Source: Spirosoma telluris | GTDB taxonomy: Bacteria; Bacteroidota; Bacteroidia; Cytophagales; Spirosomataceae | NCBI GenBank assembly: GCA_003259005.1 | Contig: QLII01000001.1 | Span: 8,175,001 to 8,239,000, forward strand | Direction of reading: 5' to 3' | DNA: 64,000 bases | Part shown: positions 1 through 9,637 of the stretch, in pieces | How the letters are laid out: every line of letters starts with the position of its first letter | How positions within the stretch are numbered: the first letter of the stretch is position 1 | Position numbers and translations under genes: made by a program | The notes under the pieces: model-generated | Told to the model about the DNA's origin: nothing | The model's input: the letters and a program-made list of their open reading frames with translations, nothing else | Databases searched by the model: none

Positions 1-1791
1 CTGAAAGGCCCGCTGACCGGCATCGACCTGGCCAAACAGTTAAAGGAAGATTCGATTCCGTTTATCTATCTCTCGGCCAACTCTACGCAGGATGTTTTGA
101 CAGCGGCCAAAGCGACCCAGCCCGATGGCTTTTTAGTTAAACCTTTTCGGGAAAAAGACGTGCTGGTAACACTCGAAGTGGCACGATATCGGCATGAACA
201 TAGCCTGGAAGCCAGTTTTCGCCGGGGCACCCAGTTGCTCAAACAGCTCACCAAACTACTGGCAGACCCCATTGACTGGGAACAGAAATTACTACATGCA
301 GGAAAGGCGATTCAACCATTTATTCCCTTTGATTTTATGTCGGCTGGTCTTTCAGCAGCCGATGCAACTGCGTATACAGATCAGGGTTATTTGCGAATTG
401 GCTTTGACGAATACCAGCTCGTTGGGCCAACCGAACTGATGGTCATGACGAATCTAAAGCGGCATGAATTGGCTGCCTTGCAGGCAAAAACAGCGATTGA
501 AACGGAAGCCATCTGGTACAGCGAGATTGAGTTTAAACAAGTATGCCGGCAACCTTCCATCCAAAAATTGATTGCGGATACCTTTCTGATGCGCTCCCAT
601 CTGGTGTTGCCGCTGGCCGTACCAACCGGTGAACAATTTACATTCTCCTTTTATAGTCGTCGTCCAGATGCTTATCAGGAAGAACACATCACCTTATTTG
701 GCCAATTAAAGCCCGTATTGACAACAGCCGTTGGAAACTTGCTGAACACGAGCCCCAAAGCTGCACCGTCAATCCTGACATCAACATCTGAATACGTTTC
801 CCAATCGTCGGACAGTCCTCCCATCCCGACTACGTTCGAGGGTATTGTTGGCAATAGTCACTTGCTATTGACGGTTTTCGATCATCTTTCGTTGGTTGCC
901 CCTTCCGATACGTCGGTACTGATACTGGGCGAGAGTGGAACTGGCAAAGAACGCATTGCAGCTACTATTCATCAGCTCTCCCCCCGCAAACGGAAACCCC
1001 TCATCCGTGTCAACTGCGCCACCTTACCTGCCAACCTGATTGAATCCGAACTATTTGGCCATGAAAAAGGGTCATTCACGGGTGCCACTGACAAGCGAAT
1101 CGGCCGGTTTGAGCAAGCCGACGGAGGTAGTATCTTTCTGGACGAAATTGGGGAGATGCCGGTTGAGTTGCAGGTTAAGTTACTGCGGGTATTACAGGAA
1201 AAAGAGATTGAACGTATCGGAGGACAATCATCCATTAAAATTAATGTGCGCATTATTGCTGCTACCAACCGCAATCTGGAAAAGGAAGTAGCTGAAGGAC
1301 GCTTTCGACTCGATCTGTATTATCGGCTAAATGTTTTCCCCATCGCGCTTCCTCCGTTGCGGGATCGGAAAGAAGATATACCTGCCCTGGTTCAGCATTT
1401 TATTGGTCAGTATAATCAGAAAACGGGCAAAAAAATTACGGGGCTGTCGGCTCATGCATTGAGTTCGCTACTGTCATATCACTGGCCAGGCAACATTAGG
1501 GAGCTGGAACATCTGATTGAGCGTAGCGTATTGCTTACGAAAGGAACGCTGATTGAGGAGGTGGGCCTGCCAAATATGGGTCAACCGATGTTACCAAAGA
1601 CGTCCGAAGAGTCCCGGCTTAAGACCATTGATGAAAACGAGCGGGATCATATCATCGCTGTGCTTAAAAAGTGCAATGGCCGAATCTGGGGCGCTGGTGG
1701 AGCGGCCGAAGTCTTGAATGTTCCACCAACAACGCTGAATTCTAAAATGAAAAAACTAGGTATCCGGAAAGAATATTTGGATCTTCGTTAG
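1..1791 (+). CDS. Sigma-54-dependent response regulator / enhancer-binding protein, 5' end outside window
   Basis: The reading frame is open from base 1, so the protein starts upstream; a TTG at 97 is only an internal codon. The visible part begins inside a CheY-like receiver domain: the LSANS and LVKPF motifs (switch Ser, conserved Lys) are present, but the phospho-acceptor Asp lies before the window. A GAF-like region follows (about residues 75-230), then an AAA+ sigma-54 interaction domain with Walker A GESGTGKE near residue 310, the RNA polymerase loop GSFTGA (a variant of GAFTGA), Walker B GGSIFLDEIGE and an arginine-finger region. A Fis-type helix-turn-helix (GGAAEVLNVPPTTLNSKMKKLGI region) ends it. 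It should activate sigma-54 promoters on phosphorylation. Its kinase partner is not visible. Family assignment is secure; the target is unknown. Confidence 0.93.
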   Translation: MKGPLTGIDLAKQLKEDSIPFIYLSANSTQDVLTAAKATQPDGFLVKPFREKDVLVTLEVARYRHEHSLEASFRRGTQLLKQLTKLLADPIDWEQKLLHAGKAIQPFIPFDFMSAGLSAADATAYTDQGYLRIGFDEYQLVGPTELMVMTNLKRHELAALQAKTAIETEAIWYSEIEFKQVCRQPSIQKLIADTFLMRSHLVLPLAVPTGEQFTFSFYSRRPDAYQEEHITLFGQLKPVLTTAVGNLLNTSPKAAPSILTSTSEYVSQSSDSPPIPTTFEGIVGNSHLLLTVFDHLSLVAPSDTSVLILGESGTGKERIAATIHQLSPRKRKPLIRVNCATLPANLIESELFGHEKGSFTGATDKRIGRFEQADGGSIFLDEIGEMPVELQVKLLRVLQEKEIERIGGQSSIKINVRIIAATNRNLEKEVAEGRFRLDLYYRLNVFPIALPPLRDRKEDIPALVQHFIGQYNQKTGKKITGLSAHALSSLLSYHWPGNIRELEHLIERSVLLTKGTLIEEVGLPNMGQPMLPKTSEESRLKTIDENERDHIIAVLKKCNGRIWGAGGAAEVLNVPPTTLNSKMKKLGIRKEYLDLR

Positions 1792-2089
1792 TTGGCTTTT
1801 CCTGAAAAATTGGCCGTTTAACTGAACGGTAATTGAGTTGACCCGCCCTAAAAGCGTTTAAGATTGGACAAATCGTAAATGATGATGCTTTGTTTAAGAT
1901 ACAGTATGTTGGTTAGACAACAATCATTGGCTGGCTGTAGGATACGAGCAGACTGTATTATCGGCTCAACGTTTTATCTGGATCACTTACATGGATAATC
2001 AAGCAAACTTTTTGCTAACTCAAACAGCTTTTTAGCGTGAAATGCCTACAGATTTTAGTCCAAAAGCATTTTGTTTGTCATATGAAAAC
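1792..2089. other. Intergenic stretch, no gene seen
   Basis: About 300 bases between the convergent ends of the sigma-54 activator and the GT2 gene. I see no coding frame of significance, no strong hairpin with a U-tract and no repeat family shared with the rest of the window. It marks the change from GC-balanced DNA to the AT-rich island. Confidence 0.5.
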
Positions 2090-2965
2090 TTAAAGAAACC
2101 GATGCAGTAAGAAGAGTTTGGCAAAGGCTTTTATATGCAAAGGGTATTTTAAAAACGATCGTAAATAGCATAACCAAGCATCGGATTTCATATTGATCAA
2201 TAGGAAACAATCTGCCTGCCTATTTAGGAAAGTTGAATACGTTTTTCGATATAGTATTTCACCAATAAACTTATTAGCTTTAAGGTAATCCAGTGTAATA
2301 AACTCCTCTGTGTAAGCCTGAATAAATAAAGAGTCAACTGTTTTTTGTTCACTGATATTTGAATCATGTTTGCGGATAAATACTAACTCCCGAAAACTAA
2401 TAATCGAATCGCCTAACGCAAGTATTCGTAAAAATAAATCGGTATCACCAAATTTTAAGTTTGTATTAAATCGTAGACCTATACTTTTTTTGAATGAAAA
2501 ACAACTTGGATAAAGTACTGGCGTATGGTTTATTAATCTGTGCTTTAAAAGGTTGGTTTTTGAGCCAGGAAGCTGAGATTTGTGGAATAATGTTTTCTTC
2601 TCAGTTTCATTGCAAATAAAAGCATTAGAAATAACTGAGGTGACTTGTTGCTTGCTATAAATGGTACTTATCTCTTGGAGATAGTCAGGATGCCATGAAT
2701 CATCAGAATCTAAAAAAGTAATAATATCACCAGTAGCTTTTTCAAGAGCTATATTCCTGATTTTTGAGAGTTGACCTATATGATTACTATAAAAATAGTT
2801 AATTCGTACGTCCTTATAAGAAGCTACCATTGTTGAGGTGTGATCTGTTGAGCCATCGTCAACAATAATGAGCTCGAAATCACGAAATGATTGCGCTATT
2901 ACAGAATTAATTGCAATTTTAAGGTATTCTTCCCTGTTATAGGTTATTGTAAGTATGCTAATCAT
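2090..2965 (-). CDS. Family 2 glycosyltransferase
   Basis: A 291-residue GT-A fold glycosyltransferase. The N-terminus MISILTITYNRE and VDDGSTD (Asp36-Asp37) form the nucleotide-sugar binding region, and FLDSDDSWHPDYL near residue 88 is the metal-binding DxD-type motif. Such enzymes transfer a sugar from a nucleotide donor during exopolysaccharide or O-antigen assembly on the cytoplasmic side of the membrane. No transmembrane helix is evident. It is transcribed divergently from the polysaccharide deacetylase at 3089, with a spacer of about 120 bases that must hold both promoters. The DNA is AT-rich like the following glycan genes. Donor and acceptor cannot be told from sequence. Confidence 0.88.
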   Translation of the reverse strand: MISILTITYNREEYLKIAINSVIAQSFRDFELIIVDDGSTDHTSTMVASYKDVRINYFYSNHIGQLSKIRNIALEKATGDIITFLDSDDSWHPDYLQEISTIYSKQQVTSVISNAFICNETEKKTLFHKSQLPGSKTNLLKHRLINHTPVLYPSCFSFKKSIGLRFNTNLKFGDTDLFLRILALGDSIISFRELVFIRKHDSNISEQKTVDSLFIQAYTEEFITLDYLKANKFIGEILYRKTYSTFLNRQADCFLLINMKSDAWLCYLRSFLKYPLHIKAFAKLFLLHRFL

Positions 2966-3088
2966 TGTATCCTAGTTCAGAAAGCGACTGGGGCTTACCA
3001 AAAATCCTAATAAAATTGTTGAACGAGATTGTGGGGTAGCGCCTTTGCAAATAACGAGAGAAATACTTAGTTTAGGGATACTAAAGTT

Positions 3089-4084
3089 ATGACCTTGTCT
3101 AAAAAAATTTACAGAAAAATCCGATACCCACTTAACGACTTGCTGGGCGGTATTGGTGCAACTAAACATCTATTAAGAAATCGCCCAGGTAAACGAATGC
3201 TGATGTATCATGGTGTGGATGCTGTTGGCTCATTAGCGTACAATAGCCGTTTTATTAGCGCGCATTTGTTTGAACAGCAAGTCGCCTACTTTAAGGAGAA
3301 TTTTAATATTGTTACATTGAAGGAATACTATGAGGCTGATGATCTACCTAAAGATAAGCTGACAATTACCTTAACATTTGATGATGGTTATGCGAATAAC
3401 TTTACCCGAGTTTTACCTATTTTAGAGAAACACAAGGTGCCTGCCACTTTCTTTATAACTGCAATTAGAGAAAAAGGCTATGCCTATTTATGGACTGATT
3501 TTCATGATATGTTACGCTATCGCGTTCAATCATGCATATTTAACGGAGAAAAGTATAGTTTGAATCGTCAGAATGTTTTTTGTTCTCAACGTTCAGGCGA
3601 ATTACTGCATAAACAATTACGAAAGCTTTCATTTATTGAAATTGATAGGTTTATACAAGATATGATCGGCCAAACGGGACTAAAAATGGAGGATTTTCAT
3701 CCAGATTATTATCTACAAATGACCGTTGAACAGATAGCATTACTGGCAAAATCGCCTTATGCTGCGATTGGTTCGCACACGCATACGCATATCGATTTAA
3801 CGCAACGGCCTATGAGTGAGATTATTGATGAAATGAGGTTTTCAAAAGAATGGTTAGAGACAATCACAAACCTTGAAATTGATTCACTGGCTTTCCCTTA
3901 TGGAGTCTACACTCTGGAGGTTATTAATGCAGCAAAAACAGTAGGATATCGTAGGCAAGTAGCTGATAGATTGAGCCAGGAGGCTGATGCTAACATTCCT
4001 GAACTACAACAACGATTTGGCAATAACCCCTTTTTAACCTTTACGAATCAAATCTGGTGCCTATTAAATGAACACTACCTCTAA
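3089..4084 (+). CDS. Polysaccharide deacetylase family protein (NodB/CE4)
   Basis: 331 residues with the NodB homology domain: motif 1 TFDDGY at residues 96-101 (catalytic base and metal Asp), motif 2 SHTHTH near residue 229 (metal His pair), motif 3 FPYGVY. MYHGV near residue 39 is typical of the subgroup acting on cell-surface glycans or lipid-linked sugars. It would hydrolyse an N-acetyl group from a sugar. There is no cleavable signal peptide, which suggests cytoplasmic or peripheral action during synthesis. Its 3' end overlaps the next gene by 17 bases, so the two are probably translationally coupled. First gene of a five-domain glycan run to 7174. Confidence 0.88.
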   Translation: MTLSKKIYRKIRYPLNDLLGGIGATKHLLRNRPGKRMLMYHGVDAVGSLAYNSRFISAHLFEQQVAYFKENFNIVTLKEYYEADDLPKDKLTITLTFDDGYANNFTRVLPILEKHKVPATFFITAIREKGYAYLWTDFHDMLRYRVQSCIFNGEKYSLNRQNVFCSQRSGELLHKQLRKLSFIEIDRFIQDMIGQTGLKMEDFHPDYYLQMTVEQIALLAKSPYAAIGSHTHTHIDLTQRPMSEIIDEMRFSKEWLETITNLEIDSLAFPYGVYTLEVINAAKTVGYRRQVADRLSQEADANIPELQQRFGNNPFLTFTNQIWCLLNEHYL

Positions 4085-5030
4085 TCTTATATCCAAAAAC
4101 GGTAACGATTATCGGATTGAACGCGTAAATAATTCACTTTTTCCGTCAATTGCCGCACTGGTTAACGCTGCATCGAAGGCTAAATTTACTGGTGATTTTT
4201 TACAAAAGAAGTACGCTACTCAATTTTTGGGAAGCCAAAATGTAGGTTATACCGCATTTGATGGTGATTTAGCTGTCAGTCATCAAATGGGATTACTTAT
4301 TGAATTACGGCATAAAGATATTACTTACCTGGCCATACAATCCTGTGATTCGGCTACTCATCCGGATTATGCAAAAAAAGGATTGTGGGCTATACTAAAT
4401 GACTACATGTTTCGGCAGGCACAATTAGAGCATGTGACAGGAGTTCTAGGATTACCTAACCAAAATTCATACTCAATAGGAATTAATAAATTAGGATATA
4501 ATGCAGGTGGAATTTTTATTAATTATAGTATAAAAGTTACTAAAGTCCCTGTGGGAAGAATTGTCAATAAACTTGGATTTAGAAAATGGACTGCCCATCA
4601 CGCTGAAAAAAGTTTTAAAAAATATAAAATACCACCTGTATCATTTTCTTCTTTTGATACCGATATCTATTTAGCTGTAAATAGAACCACAGATTATCTG
4701 GAATATAAACAAAGGCTGGGGAGTTTCTTTATTCAAGTATATAGTACAGTTTTCTGGGTAAAAATTCGATCACAAAATTTGTTTATTGGTGATCTGAAAA
4801 CGACTTCAGAGTTGGAATTTAGACAAGCGATGAATAAATTAAAATCTATTTGCTACTGGGCTGGACTTGAGTCTATTATTTTTCAGACTCAGAAAGGTAG
4901 CTTTGAGGAATCATTATTTGAGAAATATTATCTTTCAATTGAAACAATGCCAATACTTTATAAAGTCTTTGATAAAAAAGTGCCATTTCACTTGTTGAAA
5001 TATACATATGCTGATTTAGATACGTTTTAG
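4068..5030 (+). CDS. GNAT-like N-acyltransferase
   Basis: 320 residues resembling GNAT / FemAB-like acyltransferases found in surface-glycan clusters. An N-terminal segment with IERVNNSLFPSIAALVN is followed by the acceptor region and an acetyl-CoA pocket-like stretch (SCDSATHPDYAKKGLWAILND, near residue 100) that matches the usual beta4-alpha3 position, where an added R/Q-x-x-G/A is expected; here it reads as AKKGLW. The C-terminal 120 residues are less recognisable. Starts inside the deacetylase (17-base overlap) and ends 3 bases before the next gene, so it is part of a tight operon. A deacetylase followed by an acyltransferase suggests replacement of an acyl group on an amino sugar; that is inference. 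Confidence 0.72.
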   Translation: MNTTSNLISKNGNDYRIERVNNSLFPSIAALVNAASKAKFTGDFLQKKYATQFLGSQNVGYTAFDGDLAVSHQMGLLIELRHKDITYLAIQSCDSATHPDYAKKGLWAILNDYMFRQAQLEHVTGVLGLPNQNSYSIGINKLGYNAGGIFINYSIKVTKVPVGRIVNKLGFRKWTAHHAEKSFKKYKIPPVSFSSFDTDIYLAVNRTTDYLEYKQRLGSFFIQVYSTVFWVKIRSQNLFIGDLKTTSELEFRQAMNKLKSICYWAGLESIIFQTQKGSFEESLFEKYYLSIETMPILYKVFDKKVPFHLLKYTYADLDTF

Positions 5031-5033
5031 TTT

Positions 5034-6059
5034 ATGGGAAAAGAAGTTCATACGAAGCCATGGCAATTGAATCGACCACCTAAACGTATTTTAGCAATTC
5101 GTTTCCAGGCCGTTGGTGATGTACTTGGAATTTATCCCTATTTGCAGGCAGTAAAAAACAAATATCCGGAGGTTCAGATTGATCTATTGACCAAGCAAGA
5201 GAAAACTGATGTAGCTAAACATATAGGTGTTTTTCGACATGTATGGGCCTATACTGATTCAACCAAGCGTTTTCCCGAAATACTTCACGCTTTATGGTTC
5301 ATAATCAAGCTTCTACCTAAACGCTATGAACTGATACTTGACTTCCAAAATCATACAATAAGCCAATGGATACGTAAACTTTTATTCCCTAAAGCATTTT
5401 CGGAATTTGATCGTTTTGGGGATGAGATGGGGTCAGTGAGATATTTTCAGACAGTTGAGCGATCGGGGCTATTAGATGAATATGATCAGCCTGATTTACA
5501 GCTAAATGATAGTGGAGAGGCCTCTAAATTATTGCATGATAACGGCTGGGATGGGCAATCGAAACTTGTCATTCTAAACCCGGCAGGCGCTTTTCCAAGC
5601 CGTCACTGGCCATGGGAGAATTATGTAGCATTTGCCAGACTTTGGCTCAGGAGCCATCCAGATAGCCAATTTCTTATACTTGGAACTGGTAAAATAAATG
5701 TTGTTAGCCAGCGCTTCAAGGAATTGTTAGGTGACCGGTTATTAAATCTTACGGGAAAAACAACGTTGTTAGAGGCCTTGTTGATTACAAAAAAGAGTTG
5801 TTTACTGATATCTGAAGATTCTGGATTATTGCACATTGGCTGGCTTTTGAAAATTAACACAATCGCACTGATCGGATCAACTCACAAAAACAGGAGCGCT
5901 CAAGTTGGCGAAAACATGCATATCTTAAACTCAGATGATTTACCTTGTGGGAATTGTATGAAAATTAATTGTGAATTTGGCCCAGTACCACTCTGCCTAA
6001 GCCGATATTCCCCAGATTTTATTGTTTCAATTGCTGAACAATTAGTTGCTAATAAATGA
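5034..6059 (+). CDS. Family 9 glycosyltransferase (heptosyltransferase-like)
   Basis: 341 residues with two Rossmann-like halves of a GT-B enzyme. ILAIRFQAVGDVLGIYPYL near residue 20 is the classical GT9 N-terminal motif (usually R-x-x-x-x-G-D-x-x). LNPAGAFPSRHWPWENY near residue 183 and SEDSGLLHIGWLL near residue 262 are the donor-binding motifs. The C-terminus has a CGNCMKINCEFGPVPLC cluster, common in this group. Likely adds a heptose or related sugar to LPS or a capsule. Lies 3 bases after the GNAT gene and overlaps the GT4 gene by 4 bases (ATGA), so it is in the same operon. Confidence 0.87.
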   Translation: MGKEVHTKPWQLNRPPKRILAIRFQAVGDVLGIYPYLQAVKNKYPEVQIDLLTKQEKTDVAKHIGVFRHVWAYTDSTKRFPEILHALWFIIKLLPKRYELILDFQNHTISQWIRKLLFPKAFSEFDRFGDEMGSVRYFQTVERSGLLDEYDQPDLQLNDSGEASKLLHDNGWDGQSKLVILNPAGAFPSRHWPWENYVAFARLWLRSHPDSQFLILGTGKINVVSQRFKELLGDRLLNLTGKTTLLEALLITKKSCLLISEDSGLLHIGWLLKINTIALIGSTHKNRSAQVGENMHILNSDDLPCGNCMKINCEFGPVPLCLSRYSPDFIVSIAEQLVANK

Positions 6060-7174
6060 AGAAAAAGCGAATTGCCTTTATTGTTAATGGAGGCATAGGG
6101 GGTGGATTTGGGCTAGAGGGAAATCGCTGGTTTATTGAACTATGCGAAGAAGTTGCAAAAGAATATGATTTAGTGGTATTTTCATTAGTGAATGTCGTTG
6201 ATAGATTTGAGCCAAAAGGGTATAATCTAATAGGCGTTCCATTTGAAGGGTATACGAGTATATTAATTCGATTTAATTGGTTATCTGCTAAAGTTATCTA
6301 TCAGCATTTTCTAAATAAATTTCACCTTATCCATGCATTTTGGGCATTCCCGTCCGGGACGCTGGCTATGTTAGTTGGAAAACTCCTTGGCTTGAAAACA
6401 ATTTTAACATTTGCTGGTGGTGAAGTGACAAATATTCCATCTATCAGCTATGGACAATTTAGATATGAACGAGTAAAAAAAATAATAAAATTTACATCTA
6501 AAAACGTAGATGTACTTATTGCTCCATCCAATTATCAAGCTCGGAAGATAAGAGACGCTGTATTGTTTAAACGATTGGAAGTAATTCCATTTGGAATTGA
6601 CCTGAAAAAGTTTCCTGTAATAGAAAAGCCATTGCATTCTCCTTATCAATTTATTTATGTTGGTGATATTAATAAAGTAAAAGATTTACCAACGCTAATC
6701 CGGACATTTACTATAATATGTCATAAAGTTGAGGCTAGGCTTGCTATTATGGGATTAGATACGCTTAACGGAGAAATTCAGGCAATGGTTAGGAAATTAA
6801 ATTTGACCGATAAAATTACATTTCATGGCCGTCAATTGAATAGCGAACTTACTTTTTTTCTACGGAAAGCGCATGTTCTCTTACATACTTCTTTATCTGA
6901 TGCTCAGATAGTAGCAGTGAATGAAGCGTTAGCTTCTGGAGTAGCTGTATGCGGCACGAGAGTCGGGTTAATTGACGATTTGGAAGATAAAATAACCATT
7001 GCAGTTCCAGTTGGTGATGCCGATTGGTTAGCTGAAAAAGTGCTTACATTACTTGAAAACCAAGCAAGATACAAAGAGCTAATTGAGAAAGGTGTAGACT
7101 GGAGCAAAGAGAATGATTTGATTGCTCAGTCCAGAAAATATTCACAAGTTTATCAGAGTCTTATAGGTAATTAA
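6056..7174 (+). CDS. Family 4 glycosyltransferase
   Basis: 372 residues of GT-B type. The N-terminal half has a glycine-rich loop (GGIGGGFGLEGNRW) and the C-terminal half has FIYVGDINKVKDLPTLI, typical of GT4 (glycosyltransferases group 1). The donor-site region reads VNEALASGVAVCGTRVG, i.e. the EX7E-like region with the first Glu kept. Retaining transfer from a nucleotide sugar is expected, in the cytoplasm. Begins 4 bases inside the upstream GT9 gene and is the last gene of the plus-strand glycan run. Very AT-rich codon use compared with genes after 13 kb. Confidence 0.87.
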   Translation: MKKKRIAFIVNGGIGGGFGLEGNRWFIELCEEVAKEYDLVVFSLVNVVDRFEPKGYNLIGVPFEGYTSILIRFNWLSAKVIYQHFLNKFHLIHAFWAFPSGTLAMLVGKLLGLKTILTFAGGEVTNIPSISYGQFRYERVKKIIKFTSKNVDVLIAPSNYQARKIRDAVLFKRLEVIPFGIDLKKFPVIEKPLHSPYQFIYVGDINKVKDLPTLIRTFTIICHKVEARLAIMGLDTLNGEIQAMVRKLNLTDKITFHGRQLNSELTFFLRKAHVLLHTSLSDAQIVAVNEALASGVAVCGTRVGLIDDLEDKITIAVPVGDADWLAEKVLTLLENQARYKELIEKGVDWSKENDLIAQSRKYSQVYQSLIGN

Positions 7175-7402
7175 CTTTCTAAAGCTTATTATATTTTTAT
7201 TATTACTCAACGACTTGGGTTTTGATACCTTTTATGGAACTTACAGGAAATAAACTAGCTAATTCTTTTCCTGAAATTTGCACCCTAATTAATTTCATAA
7301 AATAGCTTATCTGCATACTAAATCAACTAATTGTAGAGATTTGGCTTGCTGTTTCTGAAAAATTATATCCTCCTGATTTTACTATATGTTAAAGGGTATA
7401 TG

Positions 7403-8923
7403 TTATAGCATGGTTGCTCCTTCAATTTCAGGCTGACGGTACCGAAGCCAAAATCGTAGTAGGAATTTTAACTCATAAGGGAAGTTAAAGAAGTTGGTTT
7501 TATACCGGATTTGCGAAAGTAATGAAATCGTTTTTCGTTGAAATTTACTCAGCTTTACATCCTGTGCTGTTGGATAGCGGGCATTAAGGACTACTTCGAA
7601 GTTTCGAATTTTATTGATCATTTTCGCGGTAAGCCATGGTGTAAGTGGATTTTTACGTAAATCAAAGCCTTTCCATTCCTGATCTAACCAATCGTCTAAT
7701 TTTTCAGGGAACTGAAACCCTGATGCTTTTACACTCTCATATAGGTCGCTTCCCTCAGTAAGGACAGGACTGTACACATAAATAATTATTTCGGTATCAG
7801 GATTGGCTTCCTTTACTTGCTTGATAAAGTTTATATCTTCATCAATCATCGCCATTACTTTTTGGGGAGTTTCCGCTGGAAAGCCTAACACGAATGAATA
7901 TTCTGGGATTATATTGAATCGTTTCATCCTTGCTGCAAACCGTATCATTTGACTAGCGTTTTGAGTACCCCCTTTATCTATAGCTTTGAGCGTTTCTTCA
8001 TTGCCTGTTTCTGCACCCAGGAAAATCATTTTGCATCCAGCATTTTCCATCAGAGACAACGTTTCGTCCGAAAATTTATCCAGGGTATCAATTCGGGCTT
8101 CTCCCCACCACTTTATATGCTCATCTTGAATTAATTCACAGAAGCGCCTGACTCTTTTTTCAGATACAAAAAAATTATTATCGCAGAACTCAACTGAGTC
8201 AACTCCATATTCGTCTTTTAAATATTTAATTTCTCTATAAAGTCGTTCTGCTGACATTCCCTTCCATCTAGCTTCAAAAATGGGAACAATTCCACAGAAT
8301 GAGCAGGTGAATGGACAGCCAAAACTACTATGATAGAGTGTTGTTCTTAGGCCAAGGTGAGTTTTGCCAAAGTAGGACGTTATTGGATAAAATCGTTCAA
8401 GCTCCTGATATGGAAATGTTTTCAATGAATCCATATCAATTGATGTAATTTTATGCGTTTTTATTAATTCTTCGTTTTTTCTAAATATAAGATTATTGAT
8501 TTTAAATAAATCGGTTGAGTTTTCTAAGGCATCTAGCAAAGCTGGAAAGGCTAAATCTCCAATCCCGTTAATTATATAGTCTACATAGCCTGATTCCATA
8601 CAGACTTTGTACTGATTTGAGGCAAAGTAACCTCCCCATATTATTGTAATATCTGGGTATTCCTCTTTAATGCGTTTTGTGAAAGGTATTGCCTGACGTA
8701 ATTGTGGGCCAGGCATAACGGTGCAACCAAAATAGTGAAACTCCCCTGTATTTAAATAATTTTTAATTTTGGACCACGGGTCATCTTCGCGATTTCCATC
8801 TACTAATACAAATTCGTAATTTCCGTAAATAGAAGCTGCCACCTGTAATATCGATAGCGGTATACGCGCTTTGTATTTAGTGACAAGCGGATTAAATAAT
8901 ATTACTTTATTTGCTTTTCCCAT
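7403..8923 (-). CDS. B12-binding-domain radical SAM protein (first of two)
   Basis: 506 residues. Residues 1-140 look like a cobalamin-binding Rossmann domain (starts KVILFNPLVTKYKARIPLSI, then IIWGGYFAS) without the DxHxxG signature, as in many BchE-type proteins. The radical SAM core begins near residue 200 with FGCPFTCSFCG, a CX3CX2C cluster that binds the 4Fe-4S centre and SAM. EFCDNNFFV and ARIDTL are further core strands, and GAETGNEETL is a typical GxE-like SAM region. Expected to perform a radical C-methylation or rearrangement on an unknown substrate. Last gene of the minus-strand run 12843 to 7403, about 38 bases after the upstream methyltransferase gene. AT-rich. Confidence 0.87.
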   Translation of the reverse strand: MGKANKVILFNPLVTKYKARIPLSILQVAASIYGNYEFVLVDGNREDDPWSKIKNYLNTGEFHYFGCTVMPGPQLRQAIPFTKRIKEEYPDITIIWGGYFASNQYKVCMESGYVDYIINGIGDLAFPALLDALENSTDLFKINNLIFRKNEELIKTHKITSIDMDSLKTFPYQELERFYPITSYFGKTHLGLRTTLYHSSFGCPFTCSFCGIVPIFEARWKGMSAERLYREIKYLKDEYGVDSVEFCDNNFFVSEKRVRRFCELIQDEHIKWWGEARIDTLDKFSDETLSLMENAGCKMIFLGAETGNEETLKAIDKGGTQNASQMIRFAARMKRFNIIPEYSFVLGFPAETPQKVMAMIDEDINFIKQVKEANPDTEIIIYVYSPVLTEGSDLYESVKASGFQFPEKLDDWLDQEWKGFDLRKNPLTPWLTAKMINKIRNFEVVLNARYPTAQDVKLSKFQRKTISLLSQIRYKTNFFNFPYELKFLLRFWLRYRQPEIEGATML

Positions 8924-8961
8924 GGTTTTCTTTACTATCCAGCACTATGAATACTATCAAA

Positions 8962-9630
8962 TTATAGTGTAATACTGAATAGATAATTCCATTCGTATCT
9001 ATATTTCTTTCTGGCAATTTCTCGCCATGTAAACCCATTTATGATAGCTAAGTCACGAATAAGCTCAATATTGCAATCATCAGACAGTACCATGATAGCT
9101 TTTCCCTGACGTTCAATGTAATTAGCTAACTGAGCGAATAATTTACGAAAATAGTTATAATCAACGCCACAGTACCATGCTTTATCAGCTTCTGTTTGAG
9201 GATTTTTGGGATAATAGGGAGGATTTATGATAATTAGGTCAAATAGTTTCTTGTTGAAATTATCAAACAAATCTGAATGAATTATGTCGACAAAAACGCC
9301 ATTATTAAGCGCGTTTTCCTTAACGGTAGCACAGGCTTTTTGGCTAATATCTGATGCCGTAAGTAGCGCTCCACGTTTTGCCATTGTTATCGATAAGAAG
9401 CCTGAGCCAGCTCCTAACTCTAAAATAGTGAGATTATTTACCGCTTGCTTATTAAGATAGTCCCCAAGGAGTTTTGTGCTCAGAAATAAAGTAGGGTGGA
9501 AAACACCAACAGGAATAATTAAATTTATGTCCCCAATTTTCAGTTCCCTATCTTTTGATAAATAATATTTTGTTAAAGGGACCCATATCCATTTACTTAA
9601 CTTTTTCCAGATATGCTTTACTAGGCTCAT
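8962..9630 (-). CDS. Class I SAM-dependent methyltransferase with NPPY motif
   Basis: 222 residues. Motif I LELGAGSGFLSITMAKRG near residue 70 binds SAM; LTASDIS is motif II; IIINPPYYPKNP near residue 137 is the (N/D)PPY motif seen in methyltransferases that act on exocyclic nitrogens (PrmC/HemK, RsmC, RlmG types). The short N-terminus lacks the helical domain of PrmC, so a small-molecule or RNA substrate is possible. Sits 7 bases after the next methyltransferase in the same direction. The substrate cannot be read from sequence. Confidence 0.83.
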   Translation of the reverse strand: MSLVKHIWKKLSKWIWVPLTKYYLSKDRELKIGDINLIIPVGVFHPTLFLSTKLLGDYLNKQAVNNLTILELGAGSGFLSITMAKRGALLTASDISQKACATVKENALNNGVFVDIIHSDLFDNFNKKLFDLIIINPPYYPKNPQTEADKAWYCGVDYNYFRKLFAQLANYIERQGKAIMVLSDDCNIELIRDLAIINGFTWREIARKKYRYEWNYLFSITL

Positions 9631-9637
9631 ACGTGGC